This document shows positions 53,313-61,726 of a stretch of 64,000 nt of DNA, piece by piece (within the stretch, counting starts at the first letter, position 1; the number at the start of each line of letters is the position of its first letter). The DNA lies in NCBI RefSeq assembly GCF_023617245.1, contig NZ_CP067396.1, forward strand, positions 1,116,001 through 1,180,000, read 5' to 3'. The stretch is from Lysobacter enzymogenes (GTDB taxonomy: Bacteria; Pseudomonadota; Gammaproteobacteria; Xanthomonadales; Xanthomonadaceae). Made by a program: the position numbers and the translations under genes. The notes beneath the pieces are model-generated. The model was not told where the DNA came from and made no database searches. It worked only from the letters and a program-made list of their open reading frames with translations.

Positions 53313-54335
53313 ATGACTCGCGACGCGAACGCCCCATGCTCCTGGACCAGCGGCATCGCCGTGGTCATCCCGAGCTACAAGGTGACGCGGCACATCCTCG
53401 GCGTGCTCGCCGCGATCGGCCCGGAGGTCGATGCGGTCTACTGCGTGGACGACGCCTGCCCCGACAACAGCGGCGAGTTCATCGAGCGCAACGCCACCGA
53501 CCCGCGCGTGCGGGTGCTGCGCAATCCGCACAACCAGGGCGTGGGCGGAGCGATGATCACCGGCTACCAGCAGGCCATCGCCGACGGCGCCACGGTAATC
53601 GTCAAGATCGACGGCGACGGGCAGATGGATCCGGCGCTGCTGCCGGCGTTCGTCGCGCCGATCCTCGCCGGCGAGGCCGACTACACCAAGGGCAACCGCT
53701 TCTGGGACCTGGCCCAGATCCGGCAGATGCCGCTGGCGCGGCGCATCGGCAATCTCGGCCTGAGCTTCATGGCCAAGGCGTCGACCGGCTACTGGGACGT
53801 GTTCGACCCGACCAACGGCTACACCGCGATCCACGCCCGCGTCGCCGCGATGCTGCCGTTCAACAGCATCAGCAAGCGCTATTTCTTCGAGACCGACATC
53901 CTGTTCCGGCTCAACACCGTGCGCGCGGTGGTGATCGACGTGCCGATGGACGCGCGCTACGGCGACGAGACCAGCGGCCTGAAGGCCTCGAAGATCTTCT
54001 TCGAATTCCTGTTCAAGCACGCGCGCAACCTGGGCAAGCGCGTGGGCTACAACTACTTCCTGCGCGACCTGTCGCTGGCTTCGCTGGAGCTGCTGGCGGC
54101 GGTGCTGCTGCTCGGCTTCGGCCTGGGCTTCGGCGGTTGGCACTGGGTGCGTTCGGTCCAGGCCGAAAGCGCCACGCCGGTGGGCACGGTGATGATCGCC
54201 ACCGTCGCGGTGGTCTCGGGCCTGCAGTTCCTGCTCGCGTTCTTCGGTTACGACATCGCGTCGGTGCCGCGGCGGCCGTTGTCGCAGCTGCTGGCCCGGC
54301 GTCCCTTGATCAAGCGCATTTCGCACGATGAGTGA
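53313..54335 (+). CDS. GT2 glycosyltransferase, polyprenyl-phosphate sugar synthase type (GtrB-like)
   Basis: A 340-residue GT-A enzyme. IAVVIPSYKVTRHILGVL starts the domain; YCVDDACPDNSGEF and IVKIDGDGQMDPALL carry the acidic metal-binding residues. DPTNGYTAIHARV and DETSGLKASKIFFEFLFKH fit the dolichyl/undecaprenyl-phosphate transferase class. Two hydrophobic helices near residues 255-275 and 288-310 form the membrane anchor seen in GtrB and ArnC. It probably loads a sugar on undecaprenyl phosphate for the GT-C enzyme upstream. No GtrA-like flippase is seen. Confidence 0.9.
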   Translation: MTRDANAPCSWTSGIAVVIPSYKVTRHILGVLAAIGPEVDAVYCVDDACPDNSGEFIERNATDPRVRVLRNPHNQGVGGAMITGYQQAIADGATVIVKIDGDGQMDPALLPAFVAPILAGEADYTKGNRFWDLAQIRQMPLARRIGNLGLSFMAKASTGYWDVFDPTNGYTAIHARVAAMLPFNSISKRYFFETDILFRLNTVRAVVIDVPMDARYGDETSGLKASKIFFEFLFKHARNLGKRVGYNYFLRDLSLASLELLAAVLLLGFGLGFGGWHWVRSVQAESATPVGTVMIATVAVVSGLQFLLAFFGYDIASVPRRPLSQLLARRPLIKRISHDE

Positions 54336-54475
54336 GGCGCGGCGCGCGGACGCGGCATTTCTCGGCTCGGTCGCGGGCGCGACCGGCATGATGGGCGCAA
54401 TGGGTAGGTGGCCCTCGCGCGCCCCGATACACTCGCAGGCTGAGCGGCGGCGCCGGTAACGAGAGGAAAGCGAAC

Positions 54476-55324
54476 GTGGAAATCCGTCCGGTCGGCACCG
54501 ACGCCGCGGCATTGGCGAGCTACGAAGCGTTGTTCCGCGCCTGTTTTCCCGGCGCCGGGCATCTCAACGCCGCCTACCTGCAATGGCTGTATGCGCGCAA
54601 TCCCGCCGGCGCGGTGATCGGTTGCGACGCCTGGGAAGGCGAGCGGCTCGCGGCGCATTACGTCTGCGTGCCGGCGCAGGCGGTGGTGAACGGACGCGCG
54701 ATGCGGACGATGCTGTCGCTCAACACCGCGACCCACCCGGATTTCCAGGGCAAGGGGTTGTTCACCCGCCTGGCCGATGCGACCTACCAGCTCGGCGCGC
54801 AGGCCGGCATCGGCGCGGTGTACGGCGTGGCCAACGCGAATTCGACGCCGGGTTTCCTGCGCAAGCTCGGCTTCGCCCTGGTGCGGCCGCTCGATGCGCG
54901 CGTCGGCTTCGGCCGGATCGAGCGCGCGGCGCCGGTCGCCGTAGCCGACGGTTTCCGTCGCGACTGGTCGCAGGCGGCGCTGGAGTGGCGCATCGCCAAT
55001 CCGCAGCGCGCCTATCGGCTGGTGCGCGCGGGCGAGGGCGCGATCGGGGCGGAAGCCGCGACCGGCAAGCCCGGCCTGCTGGCCTGGGACGAGCTCGCGC
55101 TGCCGGCCGGCATGCCGTCGCCGGCGCGCTCGCCGGCGTGGGCGATGCGCCTGCACTTGGGGCTGCGGCCCGGCGGCGGGCGTCCGCAGGGGCTGTGGTT
55201 CGAGATTCCGCAGCGCCTGCGTCCGAGCCCGTTGAACATGATCTTCCGTCCCTTGGCCGAAGGCGTGGCGGTGCCCGCCGCGGACTCGGTGCGCCTGGGG
55301 CAATTGGACTTCGATGCGTTCTGA
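54476..55324 (+). CDS. GNAT family N-acetyltransferase
   Basis: A 282-residue acetyltransferase, longer than typical. The N-terminal half holds the GNAT domain: LSLNTATHPDFQGKGLFTRLAD is motif A and GVANANSTPGFLRKLGF is motif B. The C-terminal 130 residues are not recognised and may bind the acceptor. The start is GTG with GAGAGGAAAG 6 bases before it. It overlaps the PIG-L deacetylase gene by 11 bases, so an acetylation/deacetylation pair acting on an amino sugar is a plausible reading. Confidence 0.85.
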   Translation: MEIRPVGTDAAALASYEALFRACFPGAGHLNAAYLQWLYARNPAGAVIGCDAWEGERLAAHYVCVPAQAVVNGRAMRTMLSLNTATHPDFQGKGLFTRLADATYQLGAQAGIGAVYGVANANSTPGFLRKLGFALVRPLDARVGFGRIERAAPVAVADGFRRDWSQAALEWRIANPQRAYRLVRAGEGAIGAEAATGKPGLLAWDELALPAGMPSPARSPAWAMRLHLGLRPGGGRPQGLWFEIPQRLRPSPLNMIFRPLAEGVAVPAADSVRLGQLDFDAF

Positions 55325-56084
55325 CGTTCCCGCACAGGCGCCGCCGTTGCTGGCGGTGTTCGTACACCCCGACGACGAATTCGCCGCGTTCCCATGGCTG
55401 CGCCGCGCGTTGGCCGAAGGCCGCGCGGTCGATGCGGTGTGGCTGACCGACGGCGGCTGGGGCGGGCAGGACATGGCCCGCCGCCGCGCCGAAAGCGTCG
55501 CGGTGCTGTCGGCGTTGGGGATGGACCCGGCGCGCATGCATTTCTGCGGCGAGCAATGGGGCATCGCCGACGGCGGCCTGCATCTGCGCCTGGACGAGGC
55601 GGTGCCGCGCGCGCTCGAGCGTTTCGGCTCGGTGCGCGGCGGCGAGGTGTTGATGCCGGCCTGGGAAGGCGGCCATCACGATCACGACGCCGGACACCTG
55701 GTCGGCATCGCCGTGGCGCAGGCGCGCGGCGCGCGCATGTGGCAGTTCTCGCTGTACCACGGCGAAGGCCTGCGCGGCCCGTGGTTCAAGGTGCTCTCGC
55801 CGCTGCCGGACAACGGCGCGAGCGAGGTCCTGCCGACGACGCTGGGCGAGCGCCTGCGCTACGCCGCGGCGTGCCTGGCGTACCGTTCGCAGTGGAAGAG
55901 TTTCGTCGGCCTGTTGCCGTTCTATCTGTGGCGCATGCTCGGCGCCGATGCGTTCCGGCGCCAGCCGGTCGATCCGCGCCGCACCGCGCAGCGGCCGCAC
56001 CCAGGGGCGATGTTGTACGAGCGCCGCGGCGGCCCGAGTTGGGCCGAGTTCGCCGCGGCGACCGCCGCGCACCGGCAGGCCTGA
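55314..56084 (+). CDS. PIG-L family N-deacetylase
   Basis: A 256-residue zinc-dependent deacetylase. The zinc motif HPDDE is seen in LLAVFVHPDDEFAAFPWL near residue 18, and the second metal site with catalytic residues in PAWEGGHHDHDAGH near 120. Members remove acetyl groups from N-acetylglucosamine-linked substrates, including lipid-linked sugars and mycothiol precursors. Its place beside the GNAT and GtrB-like genes suggests processing of the side-chain sugar. It is the last gene before the convergent etf operon. Confidence 0.9.
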   Translation: MRSDVPAQAPPLLAVFVHPDDEFAAFPWLRRALAEGRAVDAVWLTDGGWGGQDMARRRAESVAVLSALGMDPARMHFCGEQWGIADGGLHLRLDEAVPRALERFGSVRGGEVLMPAWEGGHHDHDAGHLVGIAVAQARGARMWQFSLYHGEGLRGPWFKVLSPLPDNGASEVLPTTLGERLRYAAACLAYRSQWKSFVGLLPFYLWRMLGADAFRRQPVDPRRTAQRPHPGAMLYERRGGPSWAEFAAATAAHRQA

Positions 56085-56101
56085 GACGCGCCGGCGCGGT
56101 C

Positions 56102-56181
56102 GCGACGGGCGGCCGTTGCGGACGCCCGTCGCCAGCGCCTATTCCAGCGCCGCTTATCCCAGCGCCGCTTAGCCCAGCGCG
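56102..56181. repeat. Hairpin and three-fold 15-base tandem repeat at the end of etfA
   Basis: GCGACGGGCG / CGCCCGTCGC (56102-56111 with 56123-56132) forms a 10-base-pair stem between convergent genes. Next to it, the last codons and stop of etfA are repeated: on the minus strand GCGCTGGGCTAAGCG, GCGCTGGGATAAGCG and GCGCTGGAATAG, each with a stop in the same frame. Confidence 0.8.
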
Positions 56182-57110
56182 GTTTCCAGTTCCGGCAGCA
56201 GCTTGAACAGATCGCCGACCAGGCCGATGTCGGCGATCTCGAAGATCGGCGCTTCGCCGTCCTTGTTGATCGCGACGATGGTGCCGGCGTCCTTGATGCC
56301 GGTCAGGTGCTGGATCGCGCCGCTGATGCCGACGGCGACGTACAGCTCCGGGGCGATGATCTTGCCGGTCTGGCCGACCTGCAGTTCGTTCGGGACGTAG
56401 CCGGCGTCGACCGCGGCGCGCGAGGCGCCGACCGCCGCGCCGAGCTTGTCGGCGAAGTCGTAGATGATCTTGAAGTTTTCCTGCGAGCCGACGCCGCGGC
56501 CGCCGGAGACCACGCGCTTGGCGCTCTGCAGGTCGGGACGGTCGGACTTGCCGGCGGCCAGCCCGACATAGCGGGTGTGGCTCGGCAGGGCGGCGTCGAC
56601 CGACGCGGCTTCGACCGCGGCGCTGCCACCGCCGGCCGCTTCCGGCCACGACGCGGTGCGCACGGTCGCGACCACGGCGTGGTCGGCCGGGGCCTCGACG
56701 GTGACGATGGCGTTGCCGGCGTAGATCGGGCGCTTGAAGGTGTGGCTGCTTTCGACCGCCATCACGTCCGAGACCTGGGCCACGCCCAGCAGCGCGGCCA
56801 CGCACGGCATCAGGTCCTTGCCGAAGGTGGTCGAGGGGCCGAACACGTGGCTGTAGCCCTTCGCCAGCGCGGCGACCTGCGGCGCCTGCACCTGGGCGAT
56901 GGCGTTGGCGTTGGCGGCGTTGGCGACGGCCAGCACCTTGTTCACGCCGGCGATCTGCGCGGCCTGCGCGGCGACGCCGGCCGGATCGGCGGCGAGCACG
57001 ACGATGTCGATGGATTCGGGCTTGAGCGCCTGCGCGGCCGACACGCACTTGGCGGTCGACGCGTTGAGCTTGCCTTCGAGATGTTCGGCGACGATCAAAA
57101 CCTTGCTCAT
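56169..57110 (-). CDS. etfA: Electron transfer flavoprotein, alpha subunit
   Basis: A 313-residue FAD-binding subunit that passes electrons from acyl-CoA and other dehydrogenases to the ETF:quinone oxidoreductase. The N-terminus MSKVLIVAEHLEGKLN and the C-terminal FAD domain with VSGGRGVGSQENF, GQTGKIIAPELYVAVGISGAIQH and INKDGEAPIFEIADIGLVGD are standard. Length is normal. It lies 115 bases after etfB, with two hairpins and an A+T-rich stretch between, so the message may be processed or re-initiated there. Confidence 0.97.
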   Translation of the reverse strand: MSKVLIVAEHLEGKLNASTAKCVSAAQALKPESIDIVVLAADPAGVAAQAAQIAGVNKVLAVANAANANAIAQVQAPQVAALAKGYSHVFGPSTTFGKDLMPCVAALLGVAQVSDVMAVESSHTFKRPIYAGNAIVTVEAPADHAVVATVRTASWPEAAGGGSAAVEAASVDAALPSHTRYVGLAAGKSDRPDLQSAKRVVSGGRGVGSQENFKIIYDFADKLGAAVGASRAAVDAGYVPNELQVGQTGKIIAPELYVAVGISGAIQHLTGIKDAGTIVAINKDGEAPIFEIADIGLVGDLFKLLPELETALG

Positions 57111-57204
57111 TGAAGAATATTTCCCAAATTTGAAGATGAGTGGCTTCGGCTGCAGGAGGTCATGCTTCCATAACCCCGCCGCATCCCGCTGCGCGGGACG
57201 CGGC

Positions 57205-57225
57205 AGCCCCTTGACTCAAGGGGCT
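57205..57225 (-). promoter_or_regulatory. Perfect hairpin directly after the etfB stop
   Basis: AGCCCCTTG-ACT-CAAGGGGCT, a 9-base-pair stem that begins at the base after the etfB stop codon. A second stem, GCCGC-ATCCCGC with its complement, lies next to it (57178-57204). There is no T-run, so it more likely shapes mRNA stability between etfB and etfA than ends transcription. Confidence 0.6.
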
Positions 57226-57972
57226 TTACAGCAACCCCTTCTGCTTCAGTGCGGCGACCAGTTCGGCCGCGTCCTTGACCATCACGCCCTTGCTGCGCTT
57301 CGGCGGCGGCGCGTAATGGGTGGTCTTGAGCGTGTCGCCGGCGTCGACGCCGAGGTCGGCGAACTGGATCGTTTCCAGCGGCTTGCTCTTGGCCTTCATG
57401 ATGTCCGGCAGCTTGATGAAGCGCGGCTCGTTGAGGCGCAGGTCGGTGGTGACCACCGCCGGCAGGTCGACTTCCAGGGTTTCCAGGCCGGCGTCGACTT
57501 CGCGCGTGACCGTGGCCTTGCCGGCTTCGACGTCGAGCTTGGAGGCGAAGGTGGCCTGCGGGCGGCCCCACAGCGTGGCGAGCATCTGGCCGGTCTGGTT
57601 GGCGTCGTCGTCGATGGCCTGCTTGCCGAGGATGACGATGTCCGGCTGTTCCTTCTCGATCAGCTTGAGCAGGGTGCGCGCGGCGGTCAGCGGCTGGATC
57701 GGCTGGTCGCTGACCACGTGGATGGCGCGGTTGGCGCCCATCGCCAGGCCGTTGCGCAGGTGCGCCTGGGCGTCGGCGGGGGCGATGGTGGCGACCACGA
57801 CTTCGGTCGCGATGCCCTTGTCGCGCAGGCGCAGGGCTTCTTCGAGGGCGATTTCGTCGAACGGATTGGCCGACAGCTTGACGCCGTCGGTGACCACGCC
57901 GGAACCGTCCGGCTTGACCTGGATGCGGACGTTGTAGTCCACCACGCGCTTGTAGCCGACGAGGATCTTCAT
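57226..57972 (-). CDS. etfB: Electron transfer flavoprotein, beta subunit
   Basis: A 248-residue AMP-binding subunit, partner of EtfA. MKILVGYKRVVDYNVRIQVK starts the protein; LSANPFDEIALEEALRLRDKG, VILGKQAIDDDANQTGQMLATLWG and LPAVVTTDLRLNEPRFIKLP are conserved. On the minus strand a TAGAAT box (58032 to 58027) gives a leader of about 50 bases. The order etfB-etfA is the common one. No acyl-CoA dehydrogenase gene is next to it. Confidence 0.97.
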   Translation of the reverse strand: MKILVGYKRVVDYNVRIQVKPDGSGVVTDGVKLSANPFDEIALEEALRLRDKGIATEVVVATIAPADAQAHLRNGLAMGANRAIHVVSDQPIQPLTAARTLLKLIEKEQPDIVILGKQAIDDDANQTGQMLATLWGRPQATFASKLDVEAGKATVTREVDAGLETLEVDLPAVVTTDLRLNEPRFIKLPDIMKAKSKPLETIQFADLGVDAGDTLKTTHYAPPPKRSKGVMVKDAAELVAALKQKGLL

Positions 57973-58434
57973 CGTGCGGGATTTCCTTGTGGGGGGTGTC
58001 CGGCCGGGAGCGGCCGACAGCCCTCGATTCTAGCGGAGACGGCCAGCCGACGCAGGTCGGCCGGTCCGGCCCCCGTCGGGCCCGGGGCCGGGCGAGCGCG
58101 GCGCGGGCGGCCCGCGCCGGCTCCCGGCGCGACCGCGGACACGCCCGCAACGGGCGCCGGTCGCAGCCCGGCTCTGGCGCGGCTCCGGCGCGCGACCCCG
58201 GCGGACGGGCGGCGAGCGTCGCGGCCGCCGGCGCTGCTATCGTGGCGCGCGGTGCTGCGCGAGGGGATCGCGAGCGCCGGCGGGGGCAAGCCGGCGGACC
58301 GACCCGGCACAGTGCGCCGCGGCCGCGGTCCTGGCCGCATCCGGTCCGCGCCCGGGCCCGTATTGCGTTCATACCCCGACAGGCGCGCCCCGACGGGCAG
58401 CCCCGCACAGGCACGGCTAAGGAGAAGGCTGGCG
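57973..58434. other. GC-rich divergent region, etfB / envelope protein
   Basis: About 460 bases, over 75 % G+C, with the likely etfB -10 box near 58030. I see no palindromic repeat, no RNA gene and no coding frame I can support. Confidence 0.4.
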
Positions 58435-59031
58435 ATGAAGTACCTCAAGGCGTTGGCGGCGACGTTCGCGTTCGTGCTCGTACTGCTGGCGGTCTACGCC
58501 GCGCACGTGCGCTACGGCAAGGTCGACGTGGTGCTGTACAGCGCGGTCCTGGACGCGGCCCTGGCCGCGGCGATCGTCGGCGGCGGGCTGTTCGCGCTGA
58601 AGGCCTTCGCCGAGTTCAGCCGCTTCGAGAAAGTGCAGATGCTGTGCCTGTGGATGCTCGGCGGCTACGCCTTCGCGATCTCGGTGCCGACGGTGATCGA
58701 CCGCTCGCTGTCGTTCTACCTGCTGGAGAAGATCCACCAGCGCGGCGGCGGCATCCACGTCGACCGCCTGCACCACGTGGTGACCCAGGAGTACATGGTC
58801 GAGCACCGCCTGATCGACGTGCGCCTGACCGAGCAACTGCAGTCGGGCACGATCGAAGTCGTCGAGGACTGCGTGCGCCTGACCGAGCGCGGCCGCGGCC
58901 TGGTCGGCTTCAGCCGGTTCTTCCGCGGCAACCTGCTGCCGCGCCAGCGGTTGCTGCTGGGCGAGTATTCCGACGACCTCACCGATCCGTTCCGCAACAG
59001 CGTGGCCGACGTCAGCTACCGCTGCGGCTGA
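58435..59031 (+). CDS. Membrane protein of unknown function
   Basis: A 198-residue protein with three hydrophobic helices (about 6-26, 37-58 and 72-92) and a soluble C-terminal part of about 105 residues. The soluble part has HVDRLHHVVTQEYMVEHRLID and VVEDCVRLTERGRGLVGF, which reads like a small winged-helix or regulatory fold. No family is recognised. AAGGAGAAGG lies before the ATG, a strong ribosome site. It converges on the mutarotase gene 49 bases away. Confidence 0.75.
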   Translation: MKYLKALAATFAFVLVLLAVYAAHVRYGKVDVVLYSAVLDAALAAAIVGGGLFALKAFAEFSRFEKVQMLCLWMLGGYAFAISVPTVIDRSLSFYLLEKIHQRGGGIHVDRLHHVVTQEYMVEHRLIDVRLTEQLQSGTIEVVEDCVRLTERGRGLVGFSRFFRGNLLPRQRLLLGEYSDDLTDPFRNSVADVSYRCG

Positions 59032-59080
59032 ACGCGCCGCGCGGCGCGGCCGGGCCGCGCCCGGCCGTCGCCGGACACGC

Positions 59081-59941
59081 TCAGCCGCCGATCCGGTACT
59101 GCGCGGCCGAGCCCTCCAGGATCAGGATCTGCGCGCCGGTCCAGGCCTCGCCCGGCTCCAGCCGCACCGGCTGCAGCACCTGCGCGGCCTCCACGCAGAC
59201 GAAGCGGCGATGGCCGCCGGGCGCCAGGTCGGCCATGCCGGCGGCGAGCGCTTCGCCGGGATTCCACACCACGGTGTCGGCGAAGCCCTCGGCTTCGCAG
59301 CGCAGCATCTGCTCGCCGTCGGTGATGCGCAGCGGGCGGCGGGTGTCGGCGTAGATGCGGTCGACCTCGCCGTCGAAGCGCACCGGCGCGTCGCTGGGCG
59401 GGCAGGCCGCGCCGGCCTGGGCGCTGTCGAGGTAGGGCCGGTCTTCCAGGCCGTGGACCAGGGTCGTGGCGATGTCGCTCACGGCCAGGTAGGTGTGCAG
59501 GGCGGCGCTGAATTCGAACGCGTTGCGGTCGCGGTTGCGCACGCTCAGGGCGATGCGCAGGCGGTCGGCGCCGGGCTCGATGTCCAGGCCGGCCTCGAAG
59601 CGGTGCGGCCAGTGGCGGCGGGTTTCCTCGCGGTCGGCCAGGCGGAACGACAGGCGCGCGGCCTGCGGATCGGCCGGATCGGCCGATTCGGCCTCCCAGG
59701 TCAGGGTGCGGGCGAAGCCGTGGCGCGGGCCGTCGCCGCGCTCGCCGAACTGCGGAAAGATCACCGGCACGCCGCCGCGGATCGCCTTGCCGGCGCCGAA
59801 GCCGGCGTTCGGGCTCAGGTACAGGCGCTCCTGGCCGCGGCAGTGCCAGGACAGCAGGTGGGCGCCGAAGGCGCTGGCTTCGACCCGGGCGTCGCCGGGG
59901 CCGTTCAGGATCAAGGGGGCGGGCAGGGCAGGCGCGTTCAT
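59081..59941 (-). CDS. D-hexose-6-phosphate mutarotase / aldose 1-epimerase-like protein
   Basis: A 286-residue beta-sandwich enzyme of the galactose mutarotase fold, YeaD-type. Conserved parts: SAFGAHLLSWHCRGQERLYLSP, IRGGVPVIFPQFGERGDGPRHGFART with the catalytic His, ALHTYLAVSDIATT and VVWNPGEA. It probably equilibrates alpha and beta anomers of glucose 6-phosphate or a similar sugar. An ATG 12 bases further upstream (59953) is possible. It is divergent from manC, a hexose-phosphate gene with related substrates. Confidence 0.88.
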   Translation of the reverse strand: MNAPALPAPLILNGPGDARVEASAFGAHLLSWHCRGQERLYLSPNAGFGAGKAIRGGVPVIFPQFGERGDGPRHGFARTLTWEAESADPADPQAARLSFRLADREETRRHWPHRFEAGLDIEPGADRLRIALSVRNRDRNAFEFSAALHTYLAVSDIATTLVHGLEDRPYLDSAQAGAACPPSDAPVRFDGEVDRIYADTRRPLRITDGEQMLRCEAEGFADTVVWNPGEALAAGMADLAPGGHRRFVCVEAAQVLQPVRLEPGEAWTGAQILILEGSAAQYRIGG

Positions 59942-60117
59942 CGTTCCGTCCATGGGGAGGCGAAATTCGCCAGCATGGCGGCGCGGGCCGCGCCAAGCTG
60001 GCACGCCGGTCATAGTAACGGGCGCTCGACAGGTGCGGTTTAGCGGTCGTGAAGCCGGGGAGAACGGGGCTTCGGCTATCCTTGGCGCCCCTTTCCGTTC
60101 CGAAATCTGGAGCCAGG

Positions 60118-61530
60118 ATGCTTCACCCCGTCGTATTGAGCGGAGGCAGCGGCTCTCGCCTGTGGCCGCTGTCGCGCCAGAATCAGCCTAAGCAGTTCCT
60201 GTCGCTGATCGGCGACCATTCGCTGTTCCAGGAAACCCTGCTGCGCGCCAACGCGCTGCCGGACACCGGCGCCCCGGTCACCGTCTGCGCCGAAGACCAC
60301 CGCTTCATGGTCGGCGAACAGCTGCAAGGCATCGGCGTGGCCAACGGCGCCATCGTGCTGGAACCCAGCGCGCGCAACACCGCCCCGGCGATCGCCCTGG
60401 CCGCGCTGCACCTGGTGGCCGAGGACCCGGCGGCGACCATGCTGGTGCTGCCGGCCGACCACCTGATCGAAGACGTCGACGCCTTCCGCGACGCGGTCGC
60501 GCGCGCCGCGGTGCTGGCCGAGCAGGACTGGCTGGTCACCTTCGGCATCACCCCGGACTATCCGGAAACCGGCTACGGCTACATCGCCCGCGGCGACGCG
60601 CTCGGCGAGGGCGGGTTCAAGGTCGACCGCTTCGTCGAGAAGCCCGATCTGGCGACCGCCGAGAGCTATCTCGCCGCCGGCACCTATGCCTGGAACTCGG
60701 GCATGTTCCTGTTCAAGGCCCAGCGCTACCTGGACGAACTGCAGGCGCTGGCGCCGGCGATCCTCGCCGCCGCGCGCGCCGCCTACGCCAAGGCCAACCG
60801 CGACCTCGACTTCATCCGCGTCGGCAAGGACGAATTCGCCGCCAGCCCGAACGATTCCATCGACTACGCGGTGATGGAAAAGACCGCGCGCGCCGCGGTG
60901 GTGCCGGTCAGCTGCGGCTGGAGCGACATCGGCTCGTGGTCGTCGCTGTGGGCGGTGGCCGAGCGCGACGCCGACGGCAACCGCTACGAGGGCGACGTGA
61001 TCTCGGTCGACACCCGCGACAGCCTGGTGCGCGCCTCCGACCGGCGCATGATCGCGACCATCGGCGTGGAAGACCTGGTCATCGTCGATACGCCCGATGC
61101 GACCCTGGTCGCGCGCAAGGACCGGGTGCAGGATGTCAAGACGATCGTCGACAAGCTCAAGCAGGCCGGCCGCCAGGAACACCTGTTCCACCGCAAGGTC
61201 TACCGGCCGTGGGGCAATTACGACTCCATCGACATGGGCGAGCGTTTCCAGGTCAAGCGCATCGAGGTCAAGCCCGGCGGCGTGCTGAGCCTGCAGAAGC
61301 ACCACAAGCGCGCCGAGCACTGGATCGTGGTGTCGGGCGTGGCCGAGGTCACCTGCGACGACAAGGTGTTCGAACTGCGCGAGAACCAGAGCACCTACAT
61401 CCCGCTGGGCAGCGTGCACCGCCTGCGCAACCGCGGCACCGAGCCGGTCGAGCTGATCGAAGTGCAGTCCGGCAGCTACCTGGGCGAGGACGACATCGTC
61501 CGGCTCGAGGACGTGTACGGCCGTTCGTAA
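60118..61530 (+). CDS. manC: Mannose-1-phosphate guanylyltransferase / mannose-6-phosphate isomerase
   Basis: A 470-residue bifunctional enzyme (XanB type). The N-terminal pyrophosphorylase has PVVLSGGSGSRLWPLSR, PADHLIEDVDAF and VDRFVEKPD; the C-terminal cupin isomerase has VYRPWGNYDSIDMGERFQ, KPGGVLSLQKHHKRAEHWIVVSG and LGSVHRLRNRG. It makes GDP-mannose from mannose 1-phosphate and fructose 6-phosphate via mannose 6-phosphate. This is the substrate of Gmd in the 44-kb operon. The ATG at 60118 begins the conserved domain. A phosphomannomutase is not in the window. Confidence 0.95.
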   Translation: MLHPVVLSGGSGSRLWPLSRQNQPKQFLSLIGDHSLFQETLLRANALPDTGAPVTVCAEDHRFMVGEQLQGIGVANGAIVLEPSARNTAPAIALAALHLVAEDPAATMLVLPADHLIEDVDAFRDAVARAAVLAEQDWLVTFGITPDYPETGYGYIARGDALGEGGFKVDRFVEKPDLATAESYLAAGTYAWNSGMFLFKAQRYLDELQALAPAILAAARAAYAKANRDLDFIRVGKDEFAASPNDSIDYAVMEKTARAAVVPVSCGWSDIGSWSSLWAVAERDADGNRYEGDVISVDTRDSLVRASDRRMIATIGVEDLVIVDTPDATLVARKDRVQDVKTIVDKLKQAGRQEHLFHRKVYRPWGNYDSIDMGERFQVKRIEVKPGGVLSLQKHHKRAEHWIVVSGVAEVTCDDKVFELRENQSTYIPLGSVHRLRNRGTEPVELIEVQSGSYLGEDDIVRLEDVYGRS

Positions 61531-61554
61531 GCCTTCGTCGGTTTTCGATGCATT

Positions 61555-61587
61555 GCGAAGACCGGCCGAGGCCGGTCTTCGCTTTTT
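61555..61587 (+). terminator. manC terminator
   Basis: GCGAAGACCGGCC-GAG-GCCGGTCTTCGC followed by TTTTT, a 12-13-base-pair stem 24 bases after the stop. Confidence 0.93.
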
Positions 61588-61612
61588 ACGGCGCGGGAAT
61601 CTGCGCGATCTA

Positions 61613-61713
61613 CCTGTAGGAGCGGCGCGAGCCGCGACCGCGACAACGCAACTACGCCGCAACTGTCGCCGCAGTTGCGCTGTCGCGGTCGCGACTTGCG
61701 TCGCTCCTACAGG
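61613..61713. repeat. Family B palindrome with a nested inner hairpin
   Basis: Outer arms CCTGTAGGAGCGGCGCGAGC and complement. The centre holds GCAACTACGCCGCAACTG and its partial complement, so a second hairpin sits inside the first. It lies between convergent manC and the ATP-grasp gene. Confidence 0.9.
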
Positions 61714-61726
61714 AAGGCATCGAAAC

